Part shown: positions 1 to 8,555 of the stretch, piece by piece
Layout of the letters: every line of letters begins with the position of its first letter
Position numbering within the stretch: the first letter of the stretch is position 1
Source of the DNA: Elusimicrobiota bacterium
GTDB lineage: Bacteria; Elusimicrobiota; Elusimicrobia; FEN-1173
DNA length: 64,000 nucleotides
Direction: 5' to 3'
NCBI GenBank assembly: GCA_016714745.1
Contig: JADKCG010000012.1
Coordinates: 1-64,000 of the forward strand
Notes under the pieces: model-generated
Databases searched by the model: none
What the model saw: only the letters and a program-made list of their open reading frames with translations
Told to the model about the DNA's origin: nothing
Made by a program: the position numbers and the translations under genes

Positions 1-500
1 ACTTCTTTGCCATACCCTCCCAAATTGCGTTCGCGGATCCCCATGGTGTATTTGGTTTCCGCGCCGGACCCCGAGACCCCGATGAACGGCTCGGTGGTCC
101 AGGTGTCTTGGGATTCCACAATCACATCAACTTTCCCCGGTCCGACCGGAACGGGCCGCACATGAACATCCCTCAGTCGGAGAATTTTCCGAAGCGCGCG
201 TTCGGTTTCTTTCGCGATGTCGGGATTGAACAAATCGCCTCGTTTAAAGAGCAGTTGTTGGCGAATGGTCCGGTCTTTCGTTAGGAAATGCAAATGGTTA
301 ATGGTCCGGTAAGCCCATTTGTTTTCCGACGGAACGGAAGTGTCGAAAATTTGCCGTTTCAAGATGTGGATGTTTTCGATTCGGTATCCGTTATACGAGG
401 GGGTGCGCGGGGCCCCCGCCCCCGGGTGTGTCAGGAATAAGGTGAAGGCCATGGAAAGAAAGCCCCTGCGCCAAGAGGGGTGGTGCCAAAGAAGGGTCAT
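1..500 (-). CDS. POTRA-domain outer-membrane protein, N-terminal part (runs off the window)
   Basis: The reverse strand is open from an ATG at 500-498 through base 1, giving about 166 residues of an incomplete protein. It starts with a basic, then hydrophobic stretch (MTLLWHHPSWRRGFLSMAF) that fits a signal peptide. The mature part reads like a POTRA module: 'LLFKRGDLFNPDIAKETERA', then an 'ALRKILRLRDVHV' helix and strand, then 'GKVDVIVESQDTWTT'. These patterns are typical of BamA/ShlB-type outer-membrane assembly or secretion proteins and of patatin-linked surface-antigen proteins. The C-terminal barrel would lie outside the window. The gene is divergent from yebC. The family call rests on motif pattern only. 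Confidence 0.65.
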   Translation of the reverse strand, partial: MTLLWHHPSWRRGFLSMAFTLFLTHPGAGAPRTPSYNGYRIENIHILKRQIFDTSVPSENKWAYRTINHLHFLTKDRTIRQQLLFKRGDLFNPDIAKETERALRKILRLRDVHVRPVPVGPGKVDVIVESQDTWTTEPFIGVSGSGAETKYTMGIRERNLGGYGKE

Positions 501-508
501 ATCCTTTT

Positions 509-536
509 AGTATAACGATTTTCAATCTTTCGTCCA
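509..536 (-). promoter_or_regulatory. Possible promoter of the divergent outer-membrane protein gene
   Basis: On the reverse strand a TATACT -10 box (509-514) lies 16 bp downstream of TGGACG (531-536), a weak -35 box. Transcription would start about 3 bases before the ATG at 500, so the mRNA would have almost no leader. The -10 box is good but the -35 box is poor. Confidence 0.35.
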
Positions 537-623
537 GTGATTTCCGCAACGTCGGGACGTTGTCACTCGGGGTGCGATCTGATAATATCGGGGCCATACC
601 GTTTTGAAAGAGAGGTCGCCATT

Positions 624-1367
624 ATGTCCGGTCACAGCCGATGGGCAGGAATCAAGCATAAAAAAGGGTTGATCGACGCGAAGAAAGGGAAAACGTTCAC
701 GCGCATCGTCCGCGAGTTGACGATCGCCGCACGATCGGGCGGGGGGATTCCCGACAACAACCCTCGGTTAAGGAAAGCCATTGAAGACGCTCGGGCCGCC
801 AACATGCCGTCCGACAACGTAAAGAAGGCCATTCAGCGCGGCACGGGGGAAATCCCCGGAATGACGTTTGAGGAAGTGAGTTACGAGGGGTATGGCCCCG
901 CGGGGGCCGCTGTTTTTTTTACCGGCACCACCGACAATAAAAATCGTACCAGCTCGGAAATCCGCAAGATTTTTTCGTCCCATGGGGGAAACATGGGCGA
1001 GTCCGGTTGTGTGGCCTGGATGTTCCAAACCAAAGGCCAGATCATCGTCGATAAGTCCGCCTGGAAAGACGAGGACAAATTGATGACCGTCGCCCTCGAC
1101 GCCGGCGCCGAAGACATTAAGTCGGAAGACCCGGACGTTTTTCAAGTTCTCACCGCGCCTTCCGATTTCGATAAAGTGAAGGCCGCCCTTGAGGCCGTCC
1201 CCATTCCTCTTTCTTCCGCCGAAGTCACTTTTGTTCCGTCGACGATGACCCCGCTGAAGGCCGGAGCGGCCCGGCAAATGGAAGCGTTGCTGGAAGCGCT
1301 GGAAACCAACGATGACGTCAAAGACATCTACACCAACGCCGACATCGAGCCTGAGAGTGCGGCCTAG
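624..1367 (+). CDS. yebC: YebC/PmpR-family protein
   Basis: This 247-residue protein has the normal length for the YebC/PmpR family (TACO1 in mitochondria). These cytoplasmic proteins act as transcription factors or, as shown more recently, help ribosomes through stalling sequences. The start 'MSGHSRWAGIKHKKGLIDAK' is the family signature, followed by 'FTRIVRELTIAARSGGG' and 'NMPSDNVKKAIQRGTGE'. The start at 624 is preceded by GAAAGAGAGG as ribosome-binding site; an upstream in-frame start at 537 would add residues unlike the family. It lies directly before ruvC, a common order in many phyla. Confidence 0.95.
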   Translation: MSGHSRWAGIKHKKGLIDAKKGKTFTRIVRELTIAARSGGGIPDNNPRLRKAIEDARAANMPSDNVKKAIQRGTGEIPGMTFEEVSYEGYGPAGAAVFFTGTTDNKNRTSSEIRKIFSSHGGNMGESGCVAWMFQTKGQIIVDKSAWKDEDKLMTVALDAGAEDIKSEDPDVFQVLTAPSDFDKVKAALEAVPIPLSSAEVTFVPSTMTPLKAGAARQMEALLEALETNDDVKDIYTNADIEPESAA

Positions 1368-1418
1368 GACGTTCGTTTGTCCCGTCCGATGAAAATCCTT
1401 TCGCGGCGCACGTTTTTT

Positions 1419-1509
1419 AAATCCCCCCTCCCCCCCCTTTTTCAAAGGGGGGGAGGCAAGCCTTTCGCCCGGTGTTCCCCCCTTTGCAAAGGGGGGCCAG
1501 GGGGGATTT
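1419..1509. repeat. Nested G/C palindromic repeat between yebC and ruvC
   Basis: The outer arms AAATCCCCCC (1419-1428) and GGGGGGATTT (1500-1509) are inverted repeats. Inside are two hairpins: C-runs then TTTTTCAAA then G-runs (1431-1453), and a perfect 20-bp palindrome CCCCCCTTTGCAAAGGGGGG (1477-1496). It could act as a terminator for yebC or be a dispersed palindromic element. It fills almost the whole 173-bp gap. Confidence 0.75.
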
Positions 1510-1540
1510 TCCTCTTCATTTCAGATGGGTGTTGTCATTA

Positions 1541-2035
1541 TTGAAAGTTCTGGGGGTTGATCCTGGCCTGGGGACCATCGGGTGGGCGGTGCTGGAAACC
1601 GAGGGGCGTGAAACCTATCGTGTGTGGGGCTACGGGGTGATCGAAACGCCCCGGGCACGGCCCTTGGCGGAACGAGTGTTGTTCCTCGCCCAAGCCCTGC
1701 GGGTGATCATCGAGCGGGAACATCCGGAGCAGGCCGCCGTTGAAGATCTGTTCATCGCCAAGAACAGCCGAACCGCGGCGTCGGTGGGACATGGCCGGGG
1801 AGCGATCCTGCTTACTTTGGCGGAGGCGGGTCTTCCCATTCACGAATACAATCCGCGCCAGGTAAAAGTGGCGCTCACCGGCTATGGTGCCGCGGATAAA
1901 TCTCAAATGCAAACCATGGTTCAACGGCTCCTGCGACTGAAATCAATCCCCAAACCCGACGATGCCGCCGACGCGCTGGCCATCGCGCTCTGTCACATCA
2001 ATTCCGCTTCTTACACCGCGGGGGTCGCCCGGTGA
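1541..2035 (+). CDS. ruvC: Crossover junction endodeoxyribonuclease RuvC
   Basis: RuvC resolves Holliday junctions together with RuvA and RuvB. The TTG start at 1541 gives 164 residues, the usual size, and begins 'MKVLGVDPGLGTIGWAVL', which places the first catalytic Asp at residue 7. The next acidic residue is the Glu in 'AAVEDLFIAKNSRTA', and the last catalytic pair lies in 'KPDDAADALAIALCH'. GTG 1529 and TTG 1532 are in-frame alternatives, but none has a clear ribosome-binding site. The stop overlaps the ruvA start by 4 bp (GTGA). Confidence 0.93.
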   Translation: MKVLGVDPGLGTIGWAVLETEGRETYRVWGYGVIETPRARPLAERVLFLAQALRVIIEREHPEQAAVEDLFIAKNSRTAASVGHGRGAILLTLAEAGLPIHEYNPRQVKVALTGYGAADKSQMQTMVQRLLRLKSIPKPDDAADALAIALCHINSASYTAGVAR

Positions 2036-2646
2036 TCGTTTCTCTGCGCGGCCCGCTTTTAGAACGGACGGAAGAAGGCTGTGTGGTGGAAGCCGGCGGG
2101 GTCGGCTATGGGGTGGCTCTCTCCACCTCTTCGGCCCTTCGACTGCCCCCGGTGGGAGAAGAAATTCGACTTTTGATTGTGGAGTCCGTGGCCATGTATG
2201 GGGGGGCCACGGCCCTCTATGGTTTTTTGACCGATCAGGAAAAACAAGTGTTTCTGGTTTTAAAGGAAAATGTTCCTGGGACCGGCGCGAAAAAAGCCTT
2301 GGAACTTTTGGACAAAGCGGCCAAGTCCTTCGCCGAATTCCGTCGTGCGGTGATGGAGAAAGACGTCAAGACGCTCGTGGCGATGTTTGCTTTTACATCG
2401 AAAACGGCGGAGAAACTGGTGGCCGCGCTCCAGGGGAAAATGGACGCGCTCTCGGTGTCCGGCGGTTCCGCCGCGATGGAATCTTCTTCCGCTTTTGAAG
2501 AGTCCGTGGCCGGCCTGGTCAGCCTGGGCTATCGTGAATCCTCCGCCCGTCAAGCCGCCCAGTCCGCACGGGACGTTCTGGGCGGCCGCCCCACGTCACA
2601 AGACATCTTGCGAGAATCGTTAAAGCACTTAGCGGGGCGCGGATAA
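2032..2646 (+). CDS. ruvA: Holliday junction branch migration protein RuvA
   Basis: RuvA (204 residues, GTG start) binds Holliday junctions as a tetramer and loads the RuvB motor. The N-terminal OB fold begins 'MIVSLRGPLLER' and contains 'GGVGYGVALSTSSA'. The helix-hairpin-helix segment reads 'NVPGTGAKKALELLDKA', diverging from the usual 'GVGPKTA' but in the right place. The C-terminal region 'GLVSLGYRESSARQAAQSA' is domain III, which contacts RuvB. It is translationally coupled to ruvC on one side and is 1 bp from ruvB on the other. Confidence 0.92.
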   Translation: MIVSLRGPLLERTEEGCVVEAGGVGYGVALSTSSALRLPPVGEEIRLLIVESVAMYGGATALYGFLTDQEKQVFLVLKENVPGTGAKKALELLDKAAKSFAEFRRAVMEKDVKTLVAMFAFTSKTAEKLVAALQGKMDALSVSGGSAAMESSSAFEESVAGLVSLGYRESSARQAAQSARDVLGGRPTSQDILRESLKHLAGRG

Positions 2647-2647
2647 C

Positions 2648-3679
2648 ATGGATTCAGACGAACGCACACTCACGCAACACCCCTTGCCCGAGGATCAAAC
2701 CTTGGAGTTCACTCTCCGTCCCCAGAATCTGGACGAATTCGTTGGTCAAGACAAGCTTAAGAAAAACTTAAAAATATTTATTCAAGCCGCGCAAAAACGA
2801 AAAGAACCTCTCGACCACGCGCTTTTTTCGGCCCCCCCGGGGCTCGGCAAAACCACCCTCGCCCACATCATCGCCAAAGAACTCAACGTGGGACTGCGCC
2901 AAACCTCGGGCCCGGTTTTGGAACGGGTGGGCGACCTGGCGGCCCTTTTGACGAGCTTAAAAGAGGGGGACATCTTTTTTATCGACGAAATCCATCGACT
3001 CAACCATTCGGTGGAAGAAGCCCTTTATCCCGCTATGGAAGACTTTTCACTCGACATCATCATTGGCCAGGGGCCCTCGGCCAAAACCATCAAATTGCCT
3101 TTACCTCGATTTACGTTGGTGGGCGCCACCACCCGCGCCGGTCTGTTAACGGGCCCGCTCCGGGAACGGTTCGGCATCATTGCGAACCTGGAATATTATG
3201 ATGAGACGGAGCTGGCGGCCATTGTTGTCCGCTCGAGCCGGTTGTTGAACGCGCCAATTGAGCCGGAAGCGGCGAGAGAGATCGCCCACCGATCCCGGGG
3301 AACCCCCCGGATCGCCAACCGCCTTCTTCGACGAGTGCGCGATTTCGCGGATGTGGAAACCGGCGGGCGCGTGACCCACGCGGTGGCCCGTCGCGGCCTG
3401 GACGCCCTGGAAGTGGACCACGCCGGGTTGGATAATATTGATCGCAAGATACTGACCGCCATGATCACGAAATTCGGCGGCGGTCCGGTGGGCGCTGATA
3501 CGGTCGCGGTGGCGGTGAGCGAACAGAGGGACACCCTGGAAGACGTCTATGAACCGTTCCTGATTAAAGCGGGATTTCTCGCTCGCACGCCCCGGGGACG
3601 TGTGGTCACGCCCTTGGCCTATCAGCATCTCGGTTTGCCGCTCCCCGCGGCGCCCCAGCCCACCCTCTTCGGCCAATGA
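2648..3679 (+). CDS. ruvB: Holliday junction branch migration ATPase RuvB
   Basis: RuvB (343 residues) is the AAA+ motor of branch migration. Visible motifs are Walker A 'APPGLGKTTLAH', Walker B 'FFIDEIHRL', sensor 1 'VGATTRAG', the arginine-finger region 'GPLRERFG', and the C-terminal winged helix 'DTLEDVYEPFLIKAGFLART'. The length is normal. The ATG follows the ruvA stop by one base, so ruvC-ruvA-ruvB form one operon. Confidence 0.97.
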   Translation: MDSDERTLTQHPLPEDQTLEFTLRPQNLDEFVGQDKLKKNLKIFIQAAQKRKEPLDHALFSAPPGLGKTTLAHIIAKELNVGLRQTSGPVLERVGDLAALLTSLKEGDIFFIDEIHRLNHSVEEALYPAMEDFSLDIIIGQGPSAKTIKLPLPRFTLVGATTRAGLLTGPLRERFGIIANLEYYDETELAAIVVRSSRLLNAPIEPEAAREIAHRSRGTPRIANRLLRRVRDFADVETGGRVTHAVARRGLDALEVDHAGLDNIDRKILTAMITKFGGGPVGADTVAVAVSEQRDTLEDVYEPFLIKAGFLARTPRGRVVTPLAYQHLGLPLPAAPQPTLFGQ

Positions 3680-3690
3680 CTCCCGCTTTT

Positions 3691-3740
3691 CCTTCTCCCC
3701 TCTGTGGGAGAAGGTGGCCCGGAGGGCCGGATGAGGGGGA
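3691..3740. repeat. Double-hairpin intergenic repeat
   Basis: The first hairpin has perfect arms CCTTCTCCC (3691-3699) and GGGAGAAGG (3706-3714). The second is GGCCC-gga-GGGCC (3716-3728), followed by GGATGAGGGGGA. Elements of this form occur in high copy in many genomes. The ribosome-binding site of the next gene lies inside its right end. A related sequence appears inside queA. Confidence 0.7.
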
Positions 3741-4889
3741 GTGACGGGGAAGTGGTGGCACCTTGATGTTCGAATATTTTATCTCACCATCCTGATTGCT
3801 CTTTATCCTTTTCCGGTTTTCGCCGCCCGCTCCCCGCTCATTCGCATCGGGTTGAACGATTCTACGCCCTCGGTCACATTGGGGTTCGGAACCTATCGGC
3901 TCACCGGAATTGTTTCCCGCCGGAAACCGAACTATAAAGAAGCCGTCAAAATACTCCCATCGAAACACGGTTTTATTGTGAATAAGGAACGGTGGGGGAA
4001 ATCCATCACCATCGAACCTTCCGATCGCAACGGGGTTGTCGTCATCAACAATAGGCCTTTTCGAGGGGCCATTGAGCTGAAACGCAAGGGCGCTGGAATC
4101 CGAATCATCAATCGACTTTCGGTGGAAGATTATGTGCGCGGGGTCTTGCAGATGGAAACCTCAGACAAATGGCCGACCCAGGCGCTCCAAGCCCAGGCGG
4201 TGATCAGCCGGACTTATGCCCTTCGCAATCGACGGCGGCATGGCCGGTCCGGCTATGATTTTTGTTCCCAACCTCATTGTCAAACCTACGGGGGCGCGGC
4301 CGCGGAACGTAAAGCCACCGACGCCGCGGTTCAGCGAACGCGCGGCGAAGTGTTGGTGGACCGAAAGAAAAAACTGGCCAGCACGGTCTATCATTCCTGT
4401 TGCGGCGGTTCCACGGAATCGGCCGAAAATGTGTGGGAACACGGGGGTCAGCCGTATTTAAAAGCCACCCACTGCCCCTGGTGCAAAGGCAGTCCTCGGT
4501 TCAACTGGGTGGCCAAAGTTCCCTATGGGCTTGTGGACGAACGGATCCGGTCAGCGGGGTTCCCCATCGGTGGAGTTCGTGCCATCGGCATTTTGAGTCA
4601 CACGCCGTCAGGCCGGGTTTACAAACTTCGGGTCTACGGAGAAAAAGGGACCGAGGACATTTTGGCCAATCGGTTTCGAAACATTGTGGACCCCGCTCTG
4701 ATCCGAAGCACATTCTGGTCCGGGATCTCCAAATTGGATGGCGCCTGGCAAATTCACGGGCAAGGCTGGGGTCATGGGGTGGGCCTCTGTCAGTGGGGTA
4801 TGAAAACCCTGGCCGACAAAAACATGTCTTATGGTCAAATCCTTCGTTTCTATTATCGAAGCGTGGAGGTCATCGATTGGGAAGAATAG
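3741..4889 (+). CDS. SpoIID/LytB-domain exported protein
   Basis: This 382-residue protein has a signal peptide ('FYLTILIALYPFPVFA', residues about 13-28) and a SpoIID domain. Core motifs are 'LSVEDYVRGVLQMETS', 'ALQAQAVISRTYALRN', 'VYHSCCGGSTESAENVW' and the C-terminal 'GWGHGVGLCQWGMKTLA'. SpoIID of spore formers is a lytic transglycosylase acting on stem-peptide-free glycan. In Gram-negative bacteria the domain is found in peptidoglycan-processing proteins (LytB-like), so a periplasmic cell-wall role is inferred. The GTG start at 3741 directly follows AGGGGGA in the preceding repeat; the start is somewhat uncertain. Confidence 0.88.
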   Translation: MTGKWWHLDVRIFYLTILIALYPFPVFAARSPLIRIGLNDSTPSVTLGFGTYRLTGIVSRRKPNYKEAVKILPSKHGFIVNKERWGKSITIEPSDRNGVVVINNRPFRGAIELKRKGAGIRIINRLSVEDYVRGVLQMETSDKWPTQALQAQAVISRTYALRNRRRHGRSGYDFCSQPHCQTYGGAAAERKATDAAVQRTRGEVLVDRKKKLASTVYHSCCGGSTESAENVWEHGGQPYLKATHCPWCKGSPRFNWVAKVPYGLVDERIRSAGFPIGGVRAIGILSHTPSGRVYKLRVYGEKGTEDILANRFRNIVDPALIRSTFWSGISKLDGAWQIHGQGWGHGVGLCQWGMKTLADKNMSYGQILRFYYRSVEVIDWEE

Positions 4890-4903
4890 GGGGCCGCCGT
4901 TCC

Positions 4904-6034
4904 ATGAAGTCCCTAGGGTTTCCAGAGATTCCGGCGGACCGTATTGCTCAAACACCATTGGCCGAACGCGATCAAGCCAAACTCATGGTGTTAAACCGCA
5001 AAGACGGAACGCTGGCTCACCAGCGTTTTTACCATTTGCCGGACTATTTGTTCCCCGGGGACGCCCTCGTTCTTAACGATGTGCGGGTATTGCCGGCCCG
5101 GCTTTACGGAAAAAAACCAACCGGTGGGCGAGTGACGGTCCTTCTGCTGGCACGGTTTCCGGGAGAAGGGCCAGACCGTTGGACAGCGCTCGTCACCCCG
5201 CGCCCCCGTGTCGGATCGGATATTTTTTTCCCAGACAATCTGCAAGCGAAGGTCGTGGGCGATTGCGCCGATGGCGAATGGGAATTGGTGTTTTCCGAAC
5301 CGGTCGACCCTGTTTTATCCCGATGGGGCCGCATGCCGCTTCCCCCTTACATCAAACGCACGCCGGACGCAAACGCCGAAGATCTGGCCGCCTATCAAAC
5401 CGTTTATTCGGTCGATAAAATCACCATCCCATCAGAAAATAAACAAAAGAATTTCGTTCTCCCCTTGAGGGAGGGCAGGGTGAGGGATTTCGTAAAGGGG
5501 GAAGAACATCGTCCTGTTCCCCAAGGCGCCGTGGCCGCTCCCACCGCCGGCCTCCACTTCACGCCCGAGTTGTTGGAAACGATCAAACGAAAAGGGGTCC
5601 GCGTCAGTTTTTTAACCCTATGGGTCGGCTGGGGAACATTTCGCCCCATAGCGACGGACGATTTCCGAGCGCATCGCATGCTTCCCGAACCCTACCGCAT
5701 CCCACTCAAAACAGTGGAGGATGTTTCCGCCGCCCGCCAAGAAGGCAAAAAGGTTTGGGCCGTGGGCACCACCGCCGTCCGAGCTCTCGAATCCGCCGCC
5801 GACCGGGACGGCGCGATCAAGGCCGGCACCGGCATCGCGACGCTCTATATTACCCCCGGCTACCCCTTTCGTGCCATCGACCATCTCGTCACAAACTTTC
5901 ACATGCCCGGCCACACTCCGCTCGTTTTGACCGCCGCCTTCGCTGGGATAGACCCCCTCCGCCACGCCTACGAGGAAGCCATCGCCAAGAGTTACCGTTT
6001 CCTTTCCTACGGCGATGCCATGGCGATTTTGTAA
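4904..6034 (+). CDS. queA: S-adenosylmethionine:tRNA ribosyltransferase-isomerase QueA
   Basis: QueA transfers the ribosyl group of S-adenosylmethionine to preQ1-tRNA, making epoxyqueuosine. The start 'MKSLGFPEIPADRIAQTPL' and the motifs 'LVLNDVRVLPARL', 'GAVAAPTAGLHFT', 'WGTFRPI' and 'NFHMPGHTPLVLTAAFAG' are diagnostic. At 376 residues it is longer than usual because about 30 residues are inserted between 'YQTVYS' and 'PQGAVAAPTAG'. That insert is encoded by a G/C-rich palindromic repeat (5457-5501). The start at 4904 is 14 bases after the preceding stop. It acts with Tgt, encoded at 39550. Confidence 0.95.
   Translation: MKSLGFPEIPADRIAQTPLAERDQAKLMVLNRKDGTLAHQRFYHLPDYLFPGDALVLNDVRVLPARLYGKKPTGGRVTVLLLARFPGEGPDRWTALVTPRPRVGSDIFFPDNLQAKVVGDCADGEWELVFSEPVDPVLSRWGRMPLPPYIKRTPDANAEDLAAYQTVYSVDKITIPSENKQKNFVLPLREGRVRDFVKGEEHRPVPQGAVAAPTAGLHFTPELLETIKRKGVRVSFLTLWVGWGTFRPIATDDFRAHRMLPEPYRIPLKTVEDVSAARQEGKKVWAVGTTAVRALESAADRDGAIKAGTGIATLYITPGYPFRAIDHLVTNFHMPGHTPLVLTAAFAGIDPLRHAYEEAIAKSYRFLSYGDAMAIL
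5457..5501. repeat. Palindromic repeat inserted in frame in queA
   Basis: The stretch contains TTCTCCCCTTGAGGGAGGGC followed by AGGGTGAGGG and AAAGGGGG, resembling the intergenic element at 3691-3740 (TTCTCCCC, GGGAG, GATGAGGGGG). It sits where other QueA proteins pass directly from 'YQTVY' to 'GAVAAPTAG'. The reading frame stays open across it. Confidence 0.55.
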
Positions 6035-6036
6035 CT

Positions 6037-6097
6037 GTTACAACAAATTTACAACTTCTTAATAGAATCTTCTGCCGGATTTTGTTTCATTTTACCT
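6037..6097 (+). promoter_or_regulatory. Shared-design promoter of P1 with 11-bp direct repeats
   Basis: GTTACA (6037-6042) and TTTACA (6048-6053) are exactly 11 bp apart, followed 11 bp later by TTAATA (6059-6064). The -10 position defined by the sister promoters, 38 bp after the second hexamer, reads TTCATT (6086-6091), a weak box. The expected transcription start coincides with the ATG at 6098, which predicts a leaderless mRNA. The sister sites lie upstream of P2, P4 and P5. Confidence 0.6.
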
Positions 6098-7540
6098 ATG
6101 AGGCTTCGTTCTTCCCGCTGGCCGGCCTGGCTTGTTCTGGCTTCTCTCGTCTCAAATCAGGTCCTTTTTGCCTACGGACCCGAACGGTCTTTTTGGGAAC
6201 AACGGCGTCGTGAGCAAACCCGCCGGTCCGCCGGGAATGGAACGGGATTCCTGGCGCAGGGGCCAACACCCGCAAGTCTATTTGGCGCCGCGGGGGCGTC
6301 TGTGTTCCCCGCCACGGAAAAGGGGTCGGTCCACTCGGAGTTCGCGGGATCGGTCTCACTCCCCAAAGGTCTAGACGAATCTTACCGGCGCTTCTTTACC
6401 TCAATCCCGCTGGCAAGTTCCACGGTTCGCAAGATATCATTGCCGGCTGACCACAAACCCCGCGGACTCATTTTTCACATTCAGGATGTTCACAGAAACC
6501 TCGACGCCCAAACCAACATCGCCCATGTCGTCACATCCCTCATCAACGTCCAATCTCGATCTTTATCGGTTTCTTTGGTGGGCCTGGAAGGCGCGTTCCG
6601 CCCATACGACCTTTCCTGGTTACGCTCTTTTCCGGATCTTAAAGCAACCCGCATCGCCGCCGAAGACCTCCTGGCCCAGGACCGAATGTCGGGCCCGATG
6701 TTTTCGCTGTTGACCTCTTCACAACCCATTCCCTCTGTGATCGGCGTTGATGATCTCGCCCATTACCAGGCCAACATCGACGCTTATCGGCGTTCCTTGC
6801 CGACAAAAGAAAAGGTTCAATCCCGAGCCAAAACCCAGCTTAATCAGTTAAACGAAGAGAAGGCGAAAGCCTTCAACCCCGAATTATTGGCTTTTGACAA
6901 AAAGGTTCGCGATTACCATCAAGGAACAGTCTCGTTGGGTGTGTATGCCCGTGCCCTAGACAATAAAAAGGGGTCTCCCCTGGCCAAACCCATTGAGCTT
7001 TTCCTTCAAGCGCTTCATATGGAAGAATCCCTCGATTTCAAACAGGTCGAAACCGAACGATCGACCCTTCTCGAATCGTTGTCTCAAAAAATGAGTCAAA
7101 CCCAAACAAACGATCTCATGGCTCGTAGCGTGGCCTACCGGGCAGGCCAGCTGTCGTATGGGGACTTTTATCGCTGGATTGTCGCGTTGTGCAACGAGGC
7201 GGGGGTTTCTTTGGCCCGATTCCCGGCTATGGCGGATTACGTTCGATACGTTCTTTTCTCCGAGGGCATTGACGCCGATGCTCTTTTCAATGAATGTCAA
7301 AACCGCGAGAGGGAACTGTTCACTCTTTTGGCAAAAACCGAGGAAGAACGGACCCTCGTGGCTCGATCCCACCATCTGACTCTTACGGCACACCTGTTGG
7401 ATTTTTCTCTAACCCCCGCGGACTGGGCGGACTACGAACGGATTCGCGCTTACACTCCCCCCGATTCAGACCTCGAACCCTACGAGACCTTTTACCGAGA
7501 AGCCCATGCGCGAGATTCGGACATGGCGGAAAATTCCTAG
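6098..7540 (+). CDS. P1 fragment 1: signal peptide plus most of the ChaN/Tiki-like domain
   Basis: This 480-residue frame opens with a signal peptide (hydrophobic 'WLVLASLVSNQVLFA') and the array motif 'ERSFWEQRR'. The ChaN/Tiki-like domain begins near residue 127 with 'HIQDVHRNLDAQTNI', followed by 'VGLEGAFRPYDLSWLRSFP', 'VIGVDDLAHYQANIDAYR' and a helical middle. It ends 'FYREAHARDSDMAENS', where sister proteins continue 'MA.N...M' into 'GG[FYH]H'. The frame is lost at about 7535; adding one T to AATTCC joins it to the next fragment. ChaN is an iron-regulated lipoprotein reported to bind haem, but haem or metal binding here is only an analogy. No Shine-Dalgarno sequence precedes the ATG. Confidence 0.75.
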   Translation: MRLRSSRWPAWLVLASLVSNQVLFAYGPERSFWEQRRREQTRRSAGNGTGFLAQGPTPASLFGAAGASVFPATEKGSVHSEFAGSVSLPKGLDESYRRFFTSIPLASSTVRKISLPADHKPRGLIFHIQDVHRNLDAQTNIAHVVTSLINVQSRSLSVSLVGLEGAFRPYDLSWLRSFPDLKATRIAAEDLLAQDRMSGPMFSLLTSSQPIPSVIGVDDLAHYQANIDAYRRSLPTKEKVQSRAKTQLNQLNEEKAKAFNPELLAFDKKVRDYHQGTVSLGVYARALDNKKGSPLAKPIELFLQALHMEESLDFKQVETERSTLLESLSQKMSQTQTNDLMARSVAYRAGQLSYGDFYRWIVALCNEAGVSLARFPAMADYVRYVLFSEGIDADALFNECQNRERELFTLLAKTEEERTLVARSHHLTLTAHLLDFSLTPADWADYERIRAYTPPDSDLEPYETFYREAHARDSDMAENS

Positions 7541-7554
7541 CTTCGCTCAAAAAG

Positions 7555-8529
7555 ATGAATCTTCACGCCGGTGAAAAATCACCCGCCTCGGTCTCTCTTC
7601 TCGTGACAGGGGGCTACCACGGTCCAGGCCTCACGGAAAAATTAACAAGAGCCGGAATGGCCGTGGTCACCGTGGTCCCCAAAATCCAAAAGGTCGACAC
7701 CGCCCAGGGATCGTCCTACCTCTCTGTCTTCGCCCAAGAAAAAACCCCGCTCAGCAAACTTTTCGAAGGGTCAAAACTGTTCGTGGCCGACAGTCCCTTG
7801 TCTCCTGAGAACGCCGCTTTTCAAGCTGTGGGAGCGGCCGCGGCCTCCACTCAACCGGGAACCCCCTTCCCACAAAAGGTTTTGGCTTTCCTCGAAACCC
7901 ATTTCGATGGCGTGACCGTCCGCTGGACGAACGGTGTTGCCCACATCCGCCTCCATGTCACGGGCAAAGAGTTTCTCGTTCGCTATGACCCATCTCAACC
8001 GGCGAAAAAGATCACACCAGACGATCCTTCAGCGGGTTCTTTGTTGCCGGAATGGATCCAAAATCTTCGAAGTCGAGCGGCCGACGGTCGATTATTCATA
8101 ACGGGGACAGCGTTGGCCATTGCCGGCGTGTGGTTCTTTTTCACAGGGACCGGTTTGGTTGAGAAAATCGGTCCTTTCTTGACCATGATCGGCACAATCA
8201 CCATTCTCCAAGCCTGGACCACAGGAACCGGCGGGAAATCCCTTGTAGCAAACGGTTCCATGGCCCCTCTCTCAAGCCAAACGGCACCCGTAAATCAACC
8301 GATGGCCATGATGGAAGCTGAATCAACCTCAATCGGCCAAGGGGTAAAAGACGAACGAACAGAAACGTATAAAAACCTCTCTTCCATTCCCAACGAATTG
8401 TTAAGCAGAAGGCTCGTGATTGTCCGCACAACCCAAGACGCGGCAGGAGCCAAAACTATTAATGGTTTGGTTCAATCAGGAGCGAGGGTTGTTCTCTTAA
8501 CCAGGGGAAATTCGACAAAAAATTCATAA
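7555..8529 (+). CDS. P1 fragment 2: end of the ChaN/Tiki-like domain and membrane hairpin
   Basis: In another frame, this continues P1: 'SLLVTGGYHGPGLTEKL' matches the last strand and helix of the domain, followed by 'VVTVVPKIQKVD' and 'KTPLSKLFEGSKLFVA' as in the sisters. Near 8090-8220 two hydrophobic segments ('LFITGTALAIAGVWFFF' and 'GPFLTMIGTITILQAW') look like a membrane hairpin. The frame stops at 8529 just after an A6 run (8517-8522). Adding one A continues it as 'NSTKKFINQFSNP' into fragment 3. The ATG at 7555 is only an internal codon if P1 is one gene. Confidence 0.6.
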   Translation: MNLHAGEKSPASVSLLVTGGYHGPGLTEKLTRAGMAVVTVVPKIQKVDTAQGSSYLSVFAQEKTPLSKLFEGSKLFVADSPLSPENAAFQAVGAAAASTQPGTPFPQKVLAFLETHFDGVTVRWTNGVAHIRLHVTGKEFLVRYDPSQPAKKITPDDPSAGSLLPEWIQNLRSRAADGRLFITGTALAIAGVWFFFTGTGLVEKIGPFLTMIGTITILQAWTTGTGGKSLVANGSMAPLSSQTAPVNQPMAMMEAESTSIGQGVKDERTETYKNLSSIPNELLSRRLVIVRTTQDAAGAKTINGLVQSGARVVLLTRGNSTKNS

Positions 8530-8555
8530 ATCAATTTTCCAACCCATCACGTCCC

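Noticed and set aside
768..1445. Long reverse-strand ORF over yebC
   Set aside because: It is the antisense shadow of a clear YebC gene, and the protein is arginine/glycine-rich with no family features.
1477..1496. CRISPR-like or phage attachment reading of the C6TTTGCAAAG6 palindrome
   Set aside because: There is no spacer-repeat periodicity, no integrase and no tRNA nearby; a palindromic repeat or terminator fits better.
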